From: Algoriphagus vanfongensis DSM 17529
GTDB lineage: Bacteria > Bacteroidota > Bacteroidia > Cytophagales > Cyclobacteriaceae
Assembly: GCF_000429465.1 (NCBI RefSeq)
Contig: NZ_AUBX01000015.1
Span: forward strand, 248,001 to 312,000
Direction of reading: 5' to 3'
Length of the DNA: 64,000 nt
Below are positions 1-9,402 of the stretch, piece by piece. The notes under the pieces are model-generated. The model made no database searches, was not told the DNA's origin, and saw nothing but the letters and a program-made list of their open reading frames with translations. A program made the position numbers and the translations under genes. The number at the start of each line of letters is the position of its first letter. Within the stretch, counting starts at the first letter, position 1.

Positions 1-231
1 AATTTCCATTCGACTGGATTGGGGGTTGATATTGTAGAGAAGGTCTGTGTTAGGGTCATAGTCGGACATGCTCAGCTCATAGTTTAAAAATAGAAACTCA
101 CCTTTTGCATCGATCTTCACTGTATCGATTTCGTAGGAGATTTCTTTTTGATAGGAAAACGACTCTTGATTTTTACTTTGGGAGCAGGAAAAGAAGGCAA
201 GGAAGACGAAGAAAATGGTTAGTTTTTTCAT
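1..231 (-). CDS. DUF4221-type lipoprotein, partial (copy 1 of array)
   Basis: This is the N-terminal 77 residues of a gene that runs off the left edge. It starts at an ATG and opens with a type II signal peptide (MKKLTIFFVFLAFFSC) whose lipobox cysteine is residue 16. The SYEIDTVKIDAKGE segment matches the xVDTVxVDxGE block that follows the signal peptide in every other member of the array, and it is closest to the neighbouring copy 2 (SYEIDTVQVDSKE). It lies 18 bases downstream of copy 2 on the same strand, so the array probably continues past the window. Function is unknown. Family assignment rests on paralogy within the array. Confidence 0.75.
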   Translation of the reverse strand, partial: MKKLTIFFVFLAFFSCSQSKNQESFSYQKEISYEIDTVKIDAKGEFLFLNYELSMSDYDPNTDLLYNINPQSSRMEI

Positions 232-249
232 AGCGAGTATGTTTGAAAC

Positions 250-1368
250 CTAAAACTCAGGTTTGACTCGGACAAAATGAAGTTCGTCGTTTAGGTTGAT
301 GGGCTGATGCAAGTATCCATTGTGAAAAAATGCATTGGATCTAAAGTTCGGAAAATCTTTTTCTTCGACTATCACTTGAAAATCAGCATCGGCTACAGTC
401 ACAAATACCTCAAATTTGGGTGGATCAAATTGGGATTGAAACTTACTAACCCGAAAGTAACGTTGGCCGCTCTCGTCCCAAACCCATGGACCAAAACTGA
501 TTTCCTTCGCTTTGGCCAAGAGAGCATCTTTCATTTGATCCATTGAAGTGACCTGCTTTTCAAAATTGCCGGGTTTTTTATCAGGTAAAAGTTGCGATGA
601 AAAATCAATCTGGAAGAGAGAGTCTGTAGGTATATCATAAATAGCCTATGAATTGTGAGCTTCTGTGCTGATCAGGATTTTATCCTTCTCCAGCTGAAAA
701 AAGTAGTTTTCGCCACTGCTCATGCTTAGCTCACCATCCAATACGATCTCATAATCAGCCAAATCTTTGAGCAAGGAAATTTCCTGGGTTTGGATAGACT
801 GATTGGGAATGTCCAAGATCCCTATGCCCTGTCCATTACTATTTCCGCCCCTTACTTTCCCATATACTCCATAAAAAACAGATCCTGCGGGATCATATTC
901 ACCGGTGAAGCTCAGAATTGTACCTTCGGGAAGTTGACCGGATTGGTAGTCGAGCGCATCCCAATTGTAGCTTTCGATCAGATTACCCAAAGAATCCATT
1001 TTGCGAATGACATCAAAAGAAGCAATGATGATTTCACCATTGTCTGTTAGTTCAAATTCGTATGGGGAAAGCCCTCCGATTCCATTGGGTCCATCAGTGC
1101 TGAATGAAATCGACCGGCTGATTTTGTAAGAGTTCAAATCAATTAGATCTAGTCTCTTTTCGGAAGTATTGTAGAAATAGAGCGTTTTGCCATCAGGAGA
1201 AAAGGCCATCCGACTGAGACCTCCCTGCACATTCAATAGAAGCTCCTTCGAATCGACCTGGACGGTGTCTATTTCATAGGAAAAATGGATGTTTGAAATT
1301 GTTTTGGCCTCTTCCGTGCAGGAAATCAATAAGGGGAAGGCTAAAATAAATAGGAGATTTTTTTTCAT
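250..1368 (-). pseudogene. DUF4221-type lipoprotein with in-frame TAG (copy 2)
   Basis: Two open segments lie in the same reading frame and are separated by one TAG at 646-648. The first (1368 to 649) encodes 240 residues with signal peptide and lipobox LLISC. The second runs from the stop to 250. The codons just after the stop read AIYDIPTDSLFQIDF, which matches the IYxYDxxTDSLxLxxF block of intact paralogues, and the rest matches their C-terminal half. Read through, the product would be about 371 residues, the family's usual length. The break is therefore a point nonsense mutation, not a frameshift or deletion. Its C-terminus (NLNDELHFVRVKPEF) lacks the tag shared by seven other copies. A sequencing error is the alternative. 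Confidence 0.8.
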
Positions 1369-1371
1369 AAA

Positions 1372-2523
1372 TTAGAAATCAAAAGTAAGTACCGCAAAGC
1401 CCAACTCATCCTCGACATTGACATAGGACCAGAGCTTGCCGTCTTTGAAAAACAAGTTTTTTAGTTTAAAATCTATGCCCTCCAGCTTTGATTCCCCGAC
1501 CACCTTGAAGTCCTTGTCATATACAAAAAGGTAATATTCGTAAGTGATCGGTTCCTCATAGCTTTCCCCACGGAAAGTTTTCTCTCCTAGTCTGAAATAC
1601 AGCTGCCGGCTTTCATCCCAGAGAATCTCCTGATAATTGACCTGCTCCAAAATCTGATTTTGAAGCTGTCTTACTTCTTCCGGCCCAGAAAAATCCTGAG
1701 GAATAACCACCTGAATTTCCGGAGCCGCAATCTGGTGCTGAATATCCACAAACTCCAACGTCTCTGTCTCGAGATTCAACTTGTAGAATCCACTCAAGGC
1801 AGCGGTGGATAGGATCAGATCTTTCGGTAATAAGCTGACAGAGCTCCTCACACTGAAAAAGGAGATTGCTGTGCCCTGCTCGGATTCAAAAGTATAAGTG
1901 CCTGAATACTCATCCACGATTTTCATTTTGGGTACTGGTAGTGAGCGGGCAGTCTTAGTTTGAGTATCGATGATCAGCAAGATATTATCACTGGCATCTC
2001 TGAAACTAGGATAGGAATAGATTTTTTGGGAATCAAAGTCAAATTCTGAATTTGAATAGAGCGCAAAGTAGTTATCAGCCAAAGTACTGTCTATTCCTGT
2101 AGGGCTAATTCTTAGGTTTTTGAGGAGTTGCGCATTTCGATCAAATAAGCCAACGTGATTATTGCTTTTTACTAACAGCGTTTGATCAGGACCAATTTTC
2201 AACCCTGATAAATAACTCCCCACCCCATTAGGTCCTTCAGTCTCAAATTTGGTTTTTTTCACTAGCTTCAAATTTTCTAGATCTATTTCCACGAGCTGAA
2301 CAGGACTGTTTTCGAAAAAGTAAAGTTTGGATCGGTCCGGGGAAAGACCATTTGGGAAAATCCCCTGAGAAAGATTGAGAAAGTCATCTCCTGCATCCAC
2401 TAGGACGGTATCTACAGAAAAGGACAGGTTTTCCAAGAGATTATTGGATGAGCTAGTTTCTTCTTTTCCTGAACAGGAAATCAGCCATGTAAATGCAAAA
2501 ATTAAGAGCAGATAGTTTTTCAT
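1372..2523 (-). CDS. DUF4221-type lipoprotein (copy 3)
   Basis: A 383-residue predicted lipoprotein with signal peptide and lipobox LISC (Cys17), followed by SGKEE, a lysine-acidic stretch of the kind that directs Bacteroidota lipoproteins to the cell surface. Blocks in order: FSVDTVLVDAGDD, LSPDRSKLYFF, EGPNGVGS, a central region, an ILWDESRQLYFRLG block near residue 300 and the tag DGKLWSYVNVEDELGFA at the end. SPDxxxLYxF resembles beta-propeller strand repeats, so a propeller fold is a reasonable guess. It lies 3 bases upstream of copy 2 and 5 bases downstream of copy 4. Function is unknown. Confidence 0.85.
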   Translation of the reverse strand: MKNYLLLIFAFTWLISCSGKEETSSSNNLLENLSFSVDTVLVDAGDDFLNLSQGIFPNGLSPDRSKLYFFENSPVQLVEIDLENLKLVKKTKFETEGPNGVGSYLSGLKIGPDQTLLVKSNNHVGLFDRNAQLLKNLRISPTGIDSTLADNYFALYSNSEFDFDSQKIYSYPSFRDASDNILLIIDTQTKTARSLPVPKMKIVDEYSGTYTFESEQGTAISFFSVRSSVSLLPKDLILSTAALSGFYKLNLETETLEFVDIQHQIAAPEIQVVIPQDFSGPEEVRQLQNQILEQVNYQEILWDESRQLYFRLGEKTFRGESYEEPITYEYYLFVYDKDFKVVGESKLEGIDFKLKNLFFKDGKLWSYVNVEDELGFAVLTFDF

Positions 2524-2528
2524 AGATT

Positions 2529-3674
2529 TTAGTTCAGCTTTAAAGTAAATACAGCAAAGCCCAACTCATCCTCTACATTGACATAGGACCAGAGCTTGCC
2601 GTCTTTGATGAATACCTCATTGGTCAGTTTTTGATCGATACCTTTTAGCTGAGCTTCACCTACTAACTCAAAATCTGAGTCAAAGGCGTGAATATAGTTT
2701 TCATAGCGTTTTGGGGCTTCATCGTCCAGATTTGGGATTTCTACTTTCGAAAGTCGGAAGTAGAGTTTTCGATTGGCATCCCACATGATTGGTCCAAATT
2801 CCACCTGAGAACTGATGTCTGTCATGATCTGCTGAAATTCCTCTATGCTGTTCGCGTTTTGATTGTAGGTGCCTTCCTTAGTCAAGGCGACCAGCTTATG
2901 TGGAAATGCCACATGACGAAGGCTATCTTGCCCTGGTCGATAGACATAGATCTCATTGGTGGCAGGGCTGGAGATGATCACTTGCTGATTGACCCAGTCG
3001 ATCCGAGGACTCAGGGAAAAGAACCTGGTAGGAACTCCCGTAACAAATATGGTTTGGAAGTTTTTAGTAAGATTGAGAGCGGGCATGCTCCATTGATTGC
3101 CTGTCTGGGAGGAAAGGTTTACTTCCATCAATTGATAATCTTTTTCAAAGGCATTGATGGCAAAAAGTGAATTACCATCTCCGTAGATCTTTGCATTCGT
3201 ATTGAGGGGGAAGTCATCTTTGAGATCAATCCCGTCGATTTCGGAGGATTTGAGCATGTATCTAGATAGATTTTTTCCATCCAGGCTAAAAACTCCCGTC
3301 CCACTGTAATTGGAAAAGATCAAATTTCCATTTTCCAATTGATGCAAACTTTTGAGATAGTCTCCCACTCCATCCGGCCCTTCTTTTTCAAAAGTCTTTT
3401 TACCGATCAAAGTCAACTGATCCAGATCGACTTCTTGAAGGATGTAGTTTTTTGCACTAAAAATATAAAGCCTGCTGCGATCAGGTGATAGTGTGAAATC
3501 GCCCATGTAATTACCCTCCAATAGCATCAATTCCTCACCGGAATCTACTATCACCGTGTCAATTTGAAAGCTGAACCCATCAAATAGATCTGAAGAGTCT
3601 ACTTGCCCGCCGTCTTTTTTGGAGCAAGCAAAGAGGAAAAATATACAGGCACCTAAAAGGAAATTGTATTTCAT
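2529..3674 (-). CDS. DUF4221-type lipoprotein (copy 4)
   Basis: A 381-residue paralogue. The lipobox is LFAC, with Cys17 followed by SKKDGG. The N-terminal FQIDTVIVDSGEE and LSPDRSRLYIF blocks and the EGPDGVGDY motif are clear. The middle third shares little with neighbouring copies. The C-terminus carries the tag DGKLWSYVNVEDELGFA and the end FTLKLN. It is embedded in the array with a 7-base gap on the upstream side and 5 on the downstream side, which implies one polycistronic transcript. Function is unknown. Confidence 0.85.
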   Translation of the reverse strand: MKYNFLLGACIFFLFACSKKDGGQVDSSDLFDGFSFQIDTVIVDSGEELMLLEGNYMGDFTLSPDRSRLYIFSAKNYILQEVDLDQLTLIGKKTFEKEGPDGVGDYLKSLHQLENGNLIFSNYSGTGVFSLDGKNLSRYMLKSSEIDGIDLKDDFPLNTNAKIYGDGNSLFAINAFEKDYQLMEVNLSSQTGNQWSMPALNLTKNFQTIFVTGVPTRFFSLSPRIDWVNQQVIISSPATNEIYVYRPGQDSLRHVAFPHKLVALTKEGTYNQNANSIEEFQQIMTDISSQVEFGPIMWDANRKLYFRLSKVEIPNLDDEAPKRYENYIHAFDSDFELVGEAQLKGIDQKLTNEVFIKDGKLWSYVNVEDELGFAVFTLKLN

Positions 3675-3681
3675 AGTTTAA

Positions 3682-4830
3682 TTAAAAGTTGAAGTTTAAT
3701 ACTGCAAAGCCCAGCTCATCCTCAACATTGACAAAAGAATAGAGCTTGCCGTTTTTGAAGAAAGGAAACTCTGGAGCATCGTCCATTTCTTCGATTTCTG
3801 TTTCTCCGATGAGCGCTAGATTTTCATCAAAAACTAAAAGAAAGACGGTGCTATGGGAGGGAGCATCCTCGACCAAGCTCGGCTCCAAAACACTGGCGAA
3901 TCTGAAAAAATAGCTGCGGCTATCATCCCAGATCAACTCTCCATAAGTGACCTGAGACCTCATCTTCTCTACCTCATTTTGCCAAGCTTCCCGATCGGTA
4001 AATTCTGGCTGGGAGGGAGGGTCAGTTTTCTCTTTGGGAGCATAGTGGAGCTCGTAGCTATGCAGTTGCACAGAGTCACTAGTAGGATCAATCGAATACA
4101 GATCGCTGGTGACAGAGGAGCCGATATAGAATTTTCCCTGATGCTCAGATAGAAAATAATCCTCGGCATAGATTTGCATCATAGGGCCATCCGCCAGGGC
4201 GACTTTGAAGTTTCGAGTCTTGTCCAAAGCTGGTAAAGGAAAAAGTCTCCCCTCTTTGGTTTCACGCTGGATGAGGGCGAGTTCGACCGATTGGGCTTCC
4301 TTGTCAAAGTCAGAACCCGGAATGGTATAGGACCATTTGAGATCTTCGCTGACTTTCATGCGGTTGTTTTGAAGCGTTTTTTCTTGGATTCCGCTGATTT
4401 CCTCCTCTTCTAGGTTGATGGATTCATGTTTGATCCCCTGCAAATCAAAGATTCCGGCGGTATTGAATGTCTTGAGCAAAAATTTGTCATCGGCAAGGAG
4501 ATCCAAACTCCATAAGAAACTGCCGACTCCATTGGGCCCTTCTTGCTCATAGGGAAGCTTTTCCTCCAGGCTCAGCTGATCAAGATTGACTACTGATAGT
4601 TTGTTTTCACCCTCATGAAATAAATAGAGCTTTTTCCGGTCTGCACTGATATCTCCCAATCGCAAATGATTGGATAAATCAATAATGTCATCGCCAGAAT
4701 CCACGACCACTGTATCGACCGAGAAGCTCAGGTTATCAAGAATGTTAGTACTGGATGAACCTTCATTTTCTTCCTTTCCAGAACAGGAAAACAAGAGAAT
4801 AATTAGGGAAAAGACGGATAGGTTTTTCAT
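3682..4830 (-). CDS. DUF4221-type lipoprotein (copy 5)
   Basis: A 382-residue paralogue with lipobox LLFSC (Cys16) followed by SGKEENEG. FSVDTVVVDSGDD and EGPNGVGSF are conserved. The terminal tag is slightly diverged (DGKLYSFVNVEDELGFA, then VLNFNF), and the underlying DNA also carries more substitutions than in the most similar copies. The central region is rich in Glu. It has the same strand and tight spacing as its neighbours. Function is unknown. Confidence 0.85.
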   Translation of the reverse strand: MKNLSVFSLIILLFSCSGKEENEGSSSTNILDNLSFSVDTVVVDSGDDIIDLSNHLRLGDISADRKKLYLFHEGENKLSVVNLDQLSLEEKLPYEQEGPNGVGSFLWSLDLLADDKFLLKTFNTAGIFDLQGIKHESINLEEEEISGIQEKTLQNNRMKVSEDLKWSYTIPGSDFDKEAQSVELALIQRETKEGRLFPLPALDKTRNFKVALADGPMMQIYAEDYFLSEHQGKFYIGSSVTSDLYSIDPTSDSVQLHSYELHYAPKEKTDPPSQPEFTDREAWQNEVEKMRSQVTYGELIWDDSRSYFFRFASVLEPSLVEDAPSHSTVFLLVFDENLALIGETEIEEMDDAPEFPFFKNGKLYSFVNVEDELGFAVLNFNF

Positions 4831-4835
4831 TTTTC

Positions 4836-5978
4836 TTAAAAGTTTAAGGTATAAATGATAAAGGCTGGGTTTTCCCCCTTCACGAATTTTTTATATAGTT
4901 TCCCGTCTTTGATCAGGCATCCAGAAAGGGCATGATTCCATTCTTTAATTTCAGTTTCGCCAGTGAGATTCAGATCTTTGTCATACGTAAAAAGATAGAC
5001 CTCTGCATCTACGAAATTGCCTCTGTCATCATATCTCTCATTCATCTCGGCAAACCTGTAGTAGATTTCTCTTTGCGCATCCCAATAAAACTCTCCATAG
5101 GTTATCTGCTTTCTCATTGCCCTCGTAGCTTCCTGCTGAGCTTCTCTGGAATCTGGAGTAGTGGTAAATTGTCCTGTCTTGCTGAGCGGCACTAGCTGAT
5201 GCGGAAAAGTATGAAGCTGAAGAGAATCAGTCCTCCAATCGTAGGAATAAACATCTGAGGTGGAACCGCTGTAGATTACAAATCGGTCATTGAGGAATTG
5301 GATCTCCTGGGAATCTCCGGTCCTCGTTGCTCCATTTCCTACTCTGTAAATGATCTGATAGTTTTTGGTCAGTTCAAGTGCCGGTAGTTCCAGAATCTTG
5401 GCACTCATATCTGAAGTGTTGATCACTGCCAGGCCTTCAATGGCTTCTCCAAAAATTCCCGGTAGACTGACCATTGTGCTTTTATCTGGGCTGATATGCA
5501 GTTGGCTGGTCATTGAGTAAGCAGCATCATTTGGGATACCGTCAAGATTTTCCGGTCTTACTTTAAAGTTAGCCACATTTTCGCCAGAGACTTTAAAAAT
5601 CCCTGTTTGGGCGTAGCCTCCTAAAAACACTTCATTTTCCGGTAAAATTTGAAAGCTATTTGGATATTTTGGAATTGCATCCGGTCCATCCTCCTGAAAC
5701 ACAAAGCGATTTAAGAGCTTCATGTTCTCCAGATCAATTTCATGGATTTCGTTTTCCATATAGAGAAAATACGCCTTGGATCGATCCGGACTTAGATCAT
5801 TCACATAATATGCCCCTGGATTAAAAATCTCTTCGCCCACATCTACCACTACTGTATCGACAGAAAAGGTCAGGTTTTCTAGAATGTTTTCTGATTCTGC
5901 ATTTTCAGAACTGTCTTTATCTCCGCAAGCAGCGAGAAGGATCAGTGATACAAAGGGAAATAGTTTTTTCATAATCAT
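4836..5978 (-). CDS. DUF4221-type lipoprotein, tail-variant subgroup (copy 6)
   Basis: A 380-residue paralogue. Two ATGs open the frame (MIMKK), and the second at 5972 gives the usual MKK signal-peptide start. The lipobox is LLAAC followed by GDKDSSE. Unlike its neighbours it ends in FVKGENPAFIIYTLNF, not the VNVEDELGFA tag. It shares the GEEIFNPGAYY block after the VDTVVVD motif with copies 11 and 12, so these three form a subgroup. The stop of copy 7 directly abuts the first ATG, with no spacer, suggesting translational coupling. Function is unknown. Confidence 0.85.
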   Translation of the reverse strand: MIMKKLFPFVSLILLAACGDKDSSENAESENILENLTFSVDTVVVDVGEEIFNPGAYYVNDLSPDRSKAYFLYMENEIHEIDLENMKLLNRFVFQEDGPDAIPKYPNSFQILPENEVFLGGYAQTGIFKVSGENVANFKVRPENLDGIPNDAAYSMTSQLHISPDKSTMVSLPGIFGEAIEGLAVINTSDMSAKILELPALELTKNYQIIYRVGNGATRTGDSQEIQFLNDRFVIYSGSTSDVYSYDWRTDSLQLHTFPHQLVPLSKTGQFTTTPDSREAQQEATRAMRKQITYGEFYWDAQREIYYRFAEMNERYDDRGNFVDAEVYLFTYDKDLNLTGETEIKEWNHALSGCLIKDGKLYKKFVKGENPAFIIYTLNF

Positions 5979-7124
5979 TTAAAAATCAAAAGTGAATATC
6001 GCGAAGCCCAGCTCGTCCTCCACATTGACATAAGACCAGAGCTTGCCGTCTTTGAAGAATGGAGATTCGAATCTGTACTCTATTTCATCCAGTTGAGTCT
6101 CACCGATCAGGTTTAGGTTTTTGTCATAGGCAAAAAGAAAGACCTCTGACTTCTTCTCCAGTTCACGGTCTTCATGAGGAATCAGTTGATAACCAAACCG
6201 GAAGTATTGTTGTCTCTCTTCATCCCAGAGAAATTTATCAAAGCTGATTTGGTACTTGAATTTGGCCCATTCTGCATAAAACTCATTTTCATCTCCAACC
6301 TCATTTTTGATTTCACCTGATTTTTTGAGCGAAACTAATTGGTGAGGGAATTCAATTAGTCGTAATGAGTCGATTTGATAATCATAAATATAAGTATCAG
6401 AAGTTGAGGAGCTTGTTATTAATATGACATTGTTTAATATATTTAATTGAACTCCTTCCCTTACTCCCATCACTCTTTTTTCCTCCTTTAGATGTACTTT
6501 AAATTTTAATGTTGGAATAAAATTAGGTAGTGAAATAGTTTTCCCTTTTTTGATTTCTGGTTCTACAATAATAACTCTGACATCAGTAGGTGTATGATAA
6601 GGACTTGACAGTGCAAACATCAATTTCCCATCATGCGAAATTTTGGCTTGATTAGTTATTAGTCCACCCTCATCTATATCCAAACCATCTATTTCTTTGA
6701 AATTGAACTTTAAACTTTTTTCTTTTTCTCCAGAGTTAGAATAGATCCCGACATTGGCAGAGGAGGCAAAGAAAAATCTGCTATTTCTCAATGGTTGTAT
6801 ATTGGGAAGATTGAAACCAATAGAGTTGGGACCTTCTTTGCTGAATTGGTAGATATCTGTCACTTCTAGGGTTTGTAAATCAATTTCGTTGATCGCAATT
6901 TTATTATAATCATAGTAGTAATACCTCTGGGCATCCAAGGAAACGGCGGAAAACCTAGCTCCATGTCTGAGGTTAATTACTTCATCTCCAGCATCTACCA
7001 TGACGGTGTCAACAGAATAAGTTAGGTTTTCGAGTACATTTTCTGATTTAGAGCTTTCGGATTGCTCTTTCCCCGAGCATGAAAGCAAGAGAAAAATCAG
7101 TGCAAATTGCGATAGGTGTTTCAT
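5979..7124 (-). CDS. DUF4221-type lipoprotein with AT-rich middle (copy 7)
   Basis: A 381-residue paralogue with lipobox LLLSC followed by SGKEQSE. It has YSVDTVMVDAGDE, EGPNSIGFN and the tag DGKLWSYVNVEDELGFA. The central part, about 6350-6960, is visibly richer in A and T (many Ile, Asn, Lys codons with A/T third positions) than the two ends and than the neighbouring copies. The conserved 3' end has the composition of the rest of the array. This mosaic pattern suggests that the ends were homogenised with the other copies while the middle has a different history. Function is unknown. Confidence 0.85.
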   Translation of the reverse strand: MKHLSQFALIFLLLSCSGKEQSESSKSENVLENLTYSVDTVMVDAGDEVINLRHGARFSAVSLDAQRYYYYDYNKIAINEIDLQTLEVTDIYQFSKEGPNSIGFNLPNIQPLRNSRFFFASSANVGIYSNSGEKEKSLKFNFKEIDGLDIDEGGLITNQAKISHDGKLMFALSSPYHTPTDVRVIIVEPEIKKGKTISLPNFIPTLKFKVHLKEEKRVMGVREGVQLNILNNVILITSSSTSDTYIYDYQIDSLRLIEFPHQLVSLKKSGEIKNEVGDENEFYAEWAKFKYQISFDKFLWDEERQQYFRFGYQLIPHEDRELEKKSEVFLFAYDKNLNLIGETQLDEIEYRFESPFFKDGKLWSYVNVEDELGFAIFTFDF

Positions 7125-7127
7125 GTT

Positions 7128-8267
7128 TTAAAAATTAAAAGTGAACACTGCAAAGCCCAGTTCATCCTCCACATTGACATAGGACCAGAGCTTGCCGTCT
7201 TTGAAGAAAACATTGTAGTCGATTCTTCCCTCTAGATCCAGTTTGGTTTCACCAAGAAGCTTGAAATCTTGATCATAGGCCAATAGAAAATATTCAAATT
7301 TATATTCCTCTTCGGGAGTTTTCGGCATATGTATTTTGGTGGCAAGTCTTAGAAATATCTCTCTATTGGGGTTCCATTGTAGCTTTCTAAAGTGGATCTG
7401 CTCATTCACTTTTGCCATTTCATCCATAAAGCTTTCTTCAGATTTAGGCCTATTATTTATTTCTCCTGTCAGCCGATTAGGTACTAAATGATGATCGATT
7501 TGGATGAACTTTAATTCTTCGGTAAGGGGGTCATATTCATAAAAATCCCCCATAGCAGAACATGAAATCAGAATTTTACCTTCATGTTGAGTCAGATATA
7601 CTTGCTGAGGAGATACTTGGAAAGATCCATTTTGCTCGAAGACAATGCTGTATTTGTCAACGATCTCCATTTCAGGAGCTTCAATGATTTTGGCAGTATT
7701 TGAAGCTAAATCTATGGATACTAAGCCTGATTTTTCGGTGTCATTTTCCAAGGGCCAGGAATAGATCTTCCTGTTTTCCCAATCATAAATGCTATTACCA
7801 TACAAGTTGAAATTGTTCTCTGCCAAATTTGGATCTATCCCGTCTGGTTTGTTATTCAGGTTTTCGATTTTTGTTCCGCTTTGATCAAAAACCCCATAAA
7901 CTCCATTATTTCCAAGCAAGGCTAGTTTTCCATCTGGCCCCACTTGGATTGTCCCTACGAAAGCACCAATTCCATTGGGACCTTCGGGTTCAAATTCAGT
8001 TTTGCTGATTAATCTATTTTTCTCCAAATCAACCTTTAGGAGTTTGGGAGGCATATTCTCAAAATAATAGAGAAATTTTTTGTCTGGGGATAGATCCAAG
8101 GATCGAATACCCATACCCAAATTGAAAATGTCCTCTCCGGAATCCATGACAACTGTATCCACTTTGAATGTCAGATTTTCAAGGATATTTTCGGATTGGG
8201 AGTTTTCTTTTTTTTCCGTACAAGAGAAAAGTAGGGAAATCAAAAAAAGAGCAGATAGATTTTTCAT
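7128..8267 (-). CDS. DUF4221-type lipoprotein (copy 8)
   Basis: A 379-residue paralogue when started at the ATG at 8267, which gives the standard signal peptide MKNLSALFLISLLFSC. The frame stays open for 38 more codons upstream, but that extension overlaps the end of copy 9 and is only a shadow of it. Cys16 is followed by TEKKENS. FKVDTVVMDSGED, LSPDKKFLYYF, EGPNGIGAF and the C-terminal tag are present. A 44-base stretch in the tag coding region (7162-7205) is identical to 9437-9480 in copy 10. Function is unknown. Confidence 0.85.
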   Translation of the reverse strand: MKNLSALFLISLLFSCTEKKENSQSENILENLTFKVDTVVMDSGEDIFNLGMGIRSLDLSPDKKFLYYFENMPPKLLKVDLEKNRLISKTEFEPEGPNGIGAFVGTIQVGPDGKLALLGNNGVYGVFDQSGTKIENLNNKPDGIDPNLAENNFNLYGNSIYDWENRKIYSWPLENDTEKSGLVSIDLASNTAKIIEAPEMEIVDKYSIVFEQNGSFQVSPQQVYLTQHEGKILISCSAMGDFYEYDPLTEELKFIQIDHHLVPNRLTGEINNRPKSEESFMDEMAKVNEQIHFRKLQWNPNREIFLRLATKIHMPKTPEEEYKFEYFLLAYDQDFKLLGETKLDLEGRIDYNVFFKDGKLWSYVNVEDELGFAVFTFNF

Positions 8268-8277
8268 TAGTAAGGGT

Positions 8278-9399
8278 TTAAAGGTTAAAAGTGAATACCG
8301 CAAAGCCCAGCTCGTCCTCGACATTGACATAGGTCCAGAGCTTGCCGTCTTTGAAGAAATAGGTGGAAGGAGCGGTATCAAATTGACCTAGGAGACTTTC
8401 CCCAATGAGTTCTAATTGCGGATTGTAGACATAGAGGAAGATTTCATAGCGATTTGGTTGCGATGCTGTTTTTTTGGTGCCCAGTCTGAAATAGGACTGC
8501 CGAGTCTCATCCCACACCAATCTATCATAGGTAATCTGGCTCTGAATAGCAGCTACGATTTCTTGATACTCTTGACTCGAACTCACCTCATTTGGGTACT
8601 CGCCCTCTTTTTCTGGGGCGGTGAGCTGGTGGGGAAAAGTGATAAGTTGGAGGCTATCGATAGCTGGGTCGTATCGATATATCGAGCTGGTACTTCCCAT
8701 CATGACCAGAACTTGATCTCGGAGGGTTTGAAGGTGAATATCCTCTGCCCTCAGATCAAAGGAGCTTTCTCCGCTCAAAGTAATTGTGAAACTTTTTGCT
8801 GCCAGGAACTCAGGCATTTCCCAAGATTTTAAGTGCTTGGATGCTAGATCTGCCCGGGCAAAACTCCATGATCCTTCAAAAAAGTCACCGACTAAAGCAT
8901 ATGCTTGCTTTCCATCTTGTGAAACACGCATTTCAAATGGTGGAGGAAGGGATTCATCACTTCCTTGAGAATCCTTAAGTGTCGAAAGTGAGAGGTCTGT
9001 TTGTTGCTGGCCTGCGGAATTGTAGATACCCTGAGTTTCGTAGGAGATGATTGCAAACTCTTTATTGGGTAACGCTTGAATATTGGAAATAAAACTGCCG
9101 ATGCCATCAGGACCCTCCCGCTCAAAATGAAATGAATTTACGAGCCTTTTCTCCAGAAGATCGATCTCTTGGATCGCCGCTGTTTTTTCCTGGAATACAT
9201 AGAGCTGGTCAGCGCCGTCATATTCCATCAGAAGAATTCCAGACAGGTCGATCAGCTCATTGCCCGGATGGATATGGATGGTGTCCAACTCGAATGTCAG
9301 GTTTTCAAGAATATTTTTGGGATGGGAGTTTTCGGAGGTTTTAGGTTTTGAGCAAGAGAAAAATAGAATAATTAGGGAAAAGAAAAGTAAATGTTTCAT
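8278..9399 (-). CDS. DUF4221-type lipoprotein (copy 9)
   Basis: A 373-residue paralogue, slightly shorter than its siblings because the region after the DTIHIHPGNE block lacks part of the LSPDxxxLYxF segment. The lipobox is LFFSC (Cys16) followed by SKPKTSE. EGPDGIGSF is conserved and the tag reads DGKLWTYVNVEDELGFA. It lies 10 bases upstream of copy 8 and 3 bases downstream of copy 10. Function is unknown. Confidence 0.85.
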   Translation of the reverse strand: MKHLLFFSLIILFFSCSKPKTSENSHPKNILENLTFELDTIHIHPGNELIDLSGILLMEYDGADQLYVFQEKTAAIQEIDLLEKRLVNSFHFEREGPDGIGSFISNIQALPNKEFAIISYETQGIYNSAGQQQTDLSLSTLKDSQGSDESLPPPFEMRVSQDGKQAYALVGDFFEGSWSFARADLASKHLKSWEMPEFLAAKSFTITLSGESSFDLRAEDIHLQTLRDQVLVMMGSTSSIYRYDPAIDSLQLITFPHQLTAPEKEGEYPNEVSSSQEYQEIVAAIQSQITYDRLVWDETRQSYFRLGTKKTASQPNRYEIFLYVYNPQLELIGESLLGQFDTAPSTYFFKDGKLWTYVNVEDELGFAVFTFNL

Positions 9400-9402
9400 G
9401 TC

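Noticed and set aside
646..648. Programmed stop-codon readthrough (recoding) in lipoprotein copy 2
   Set aside because: No downstream structure or selenocysteine-type signal is visible, and the other broken gene uses a different stop (TAA). Point nonsense mutation is simpler.
8268..8381. 38-codon N-terminal extension of lipoprotein copy 8
   Set aside because: It is antisense-frame shadow of the copy 9 tail. The signal peptide starts at 8267.
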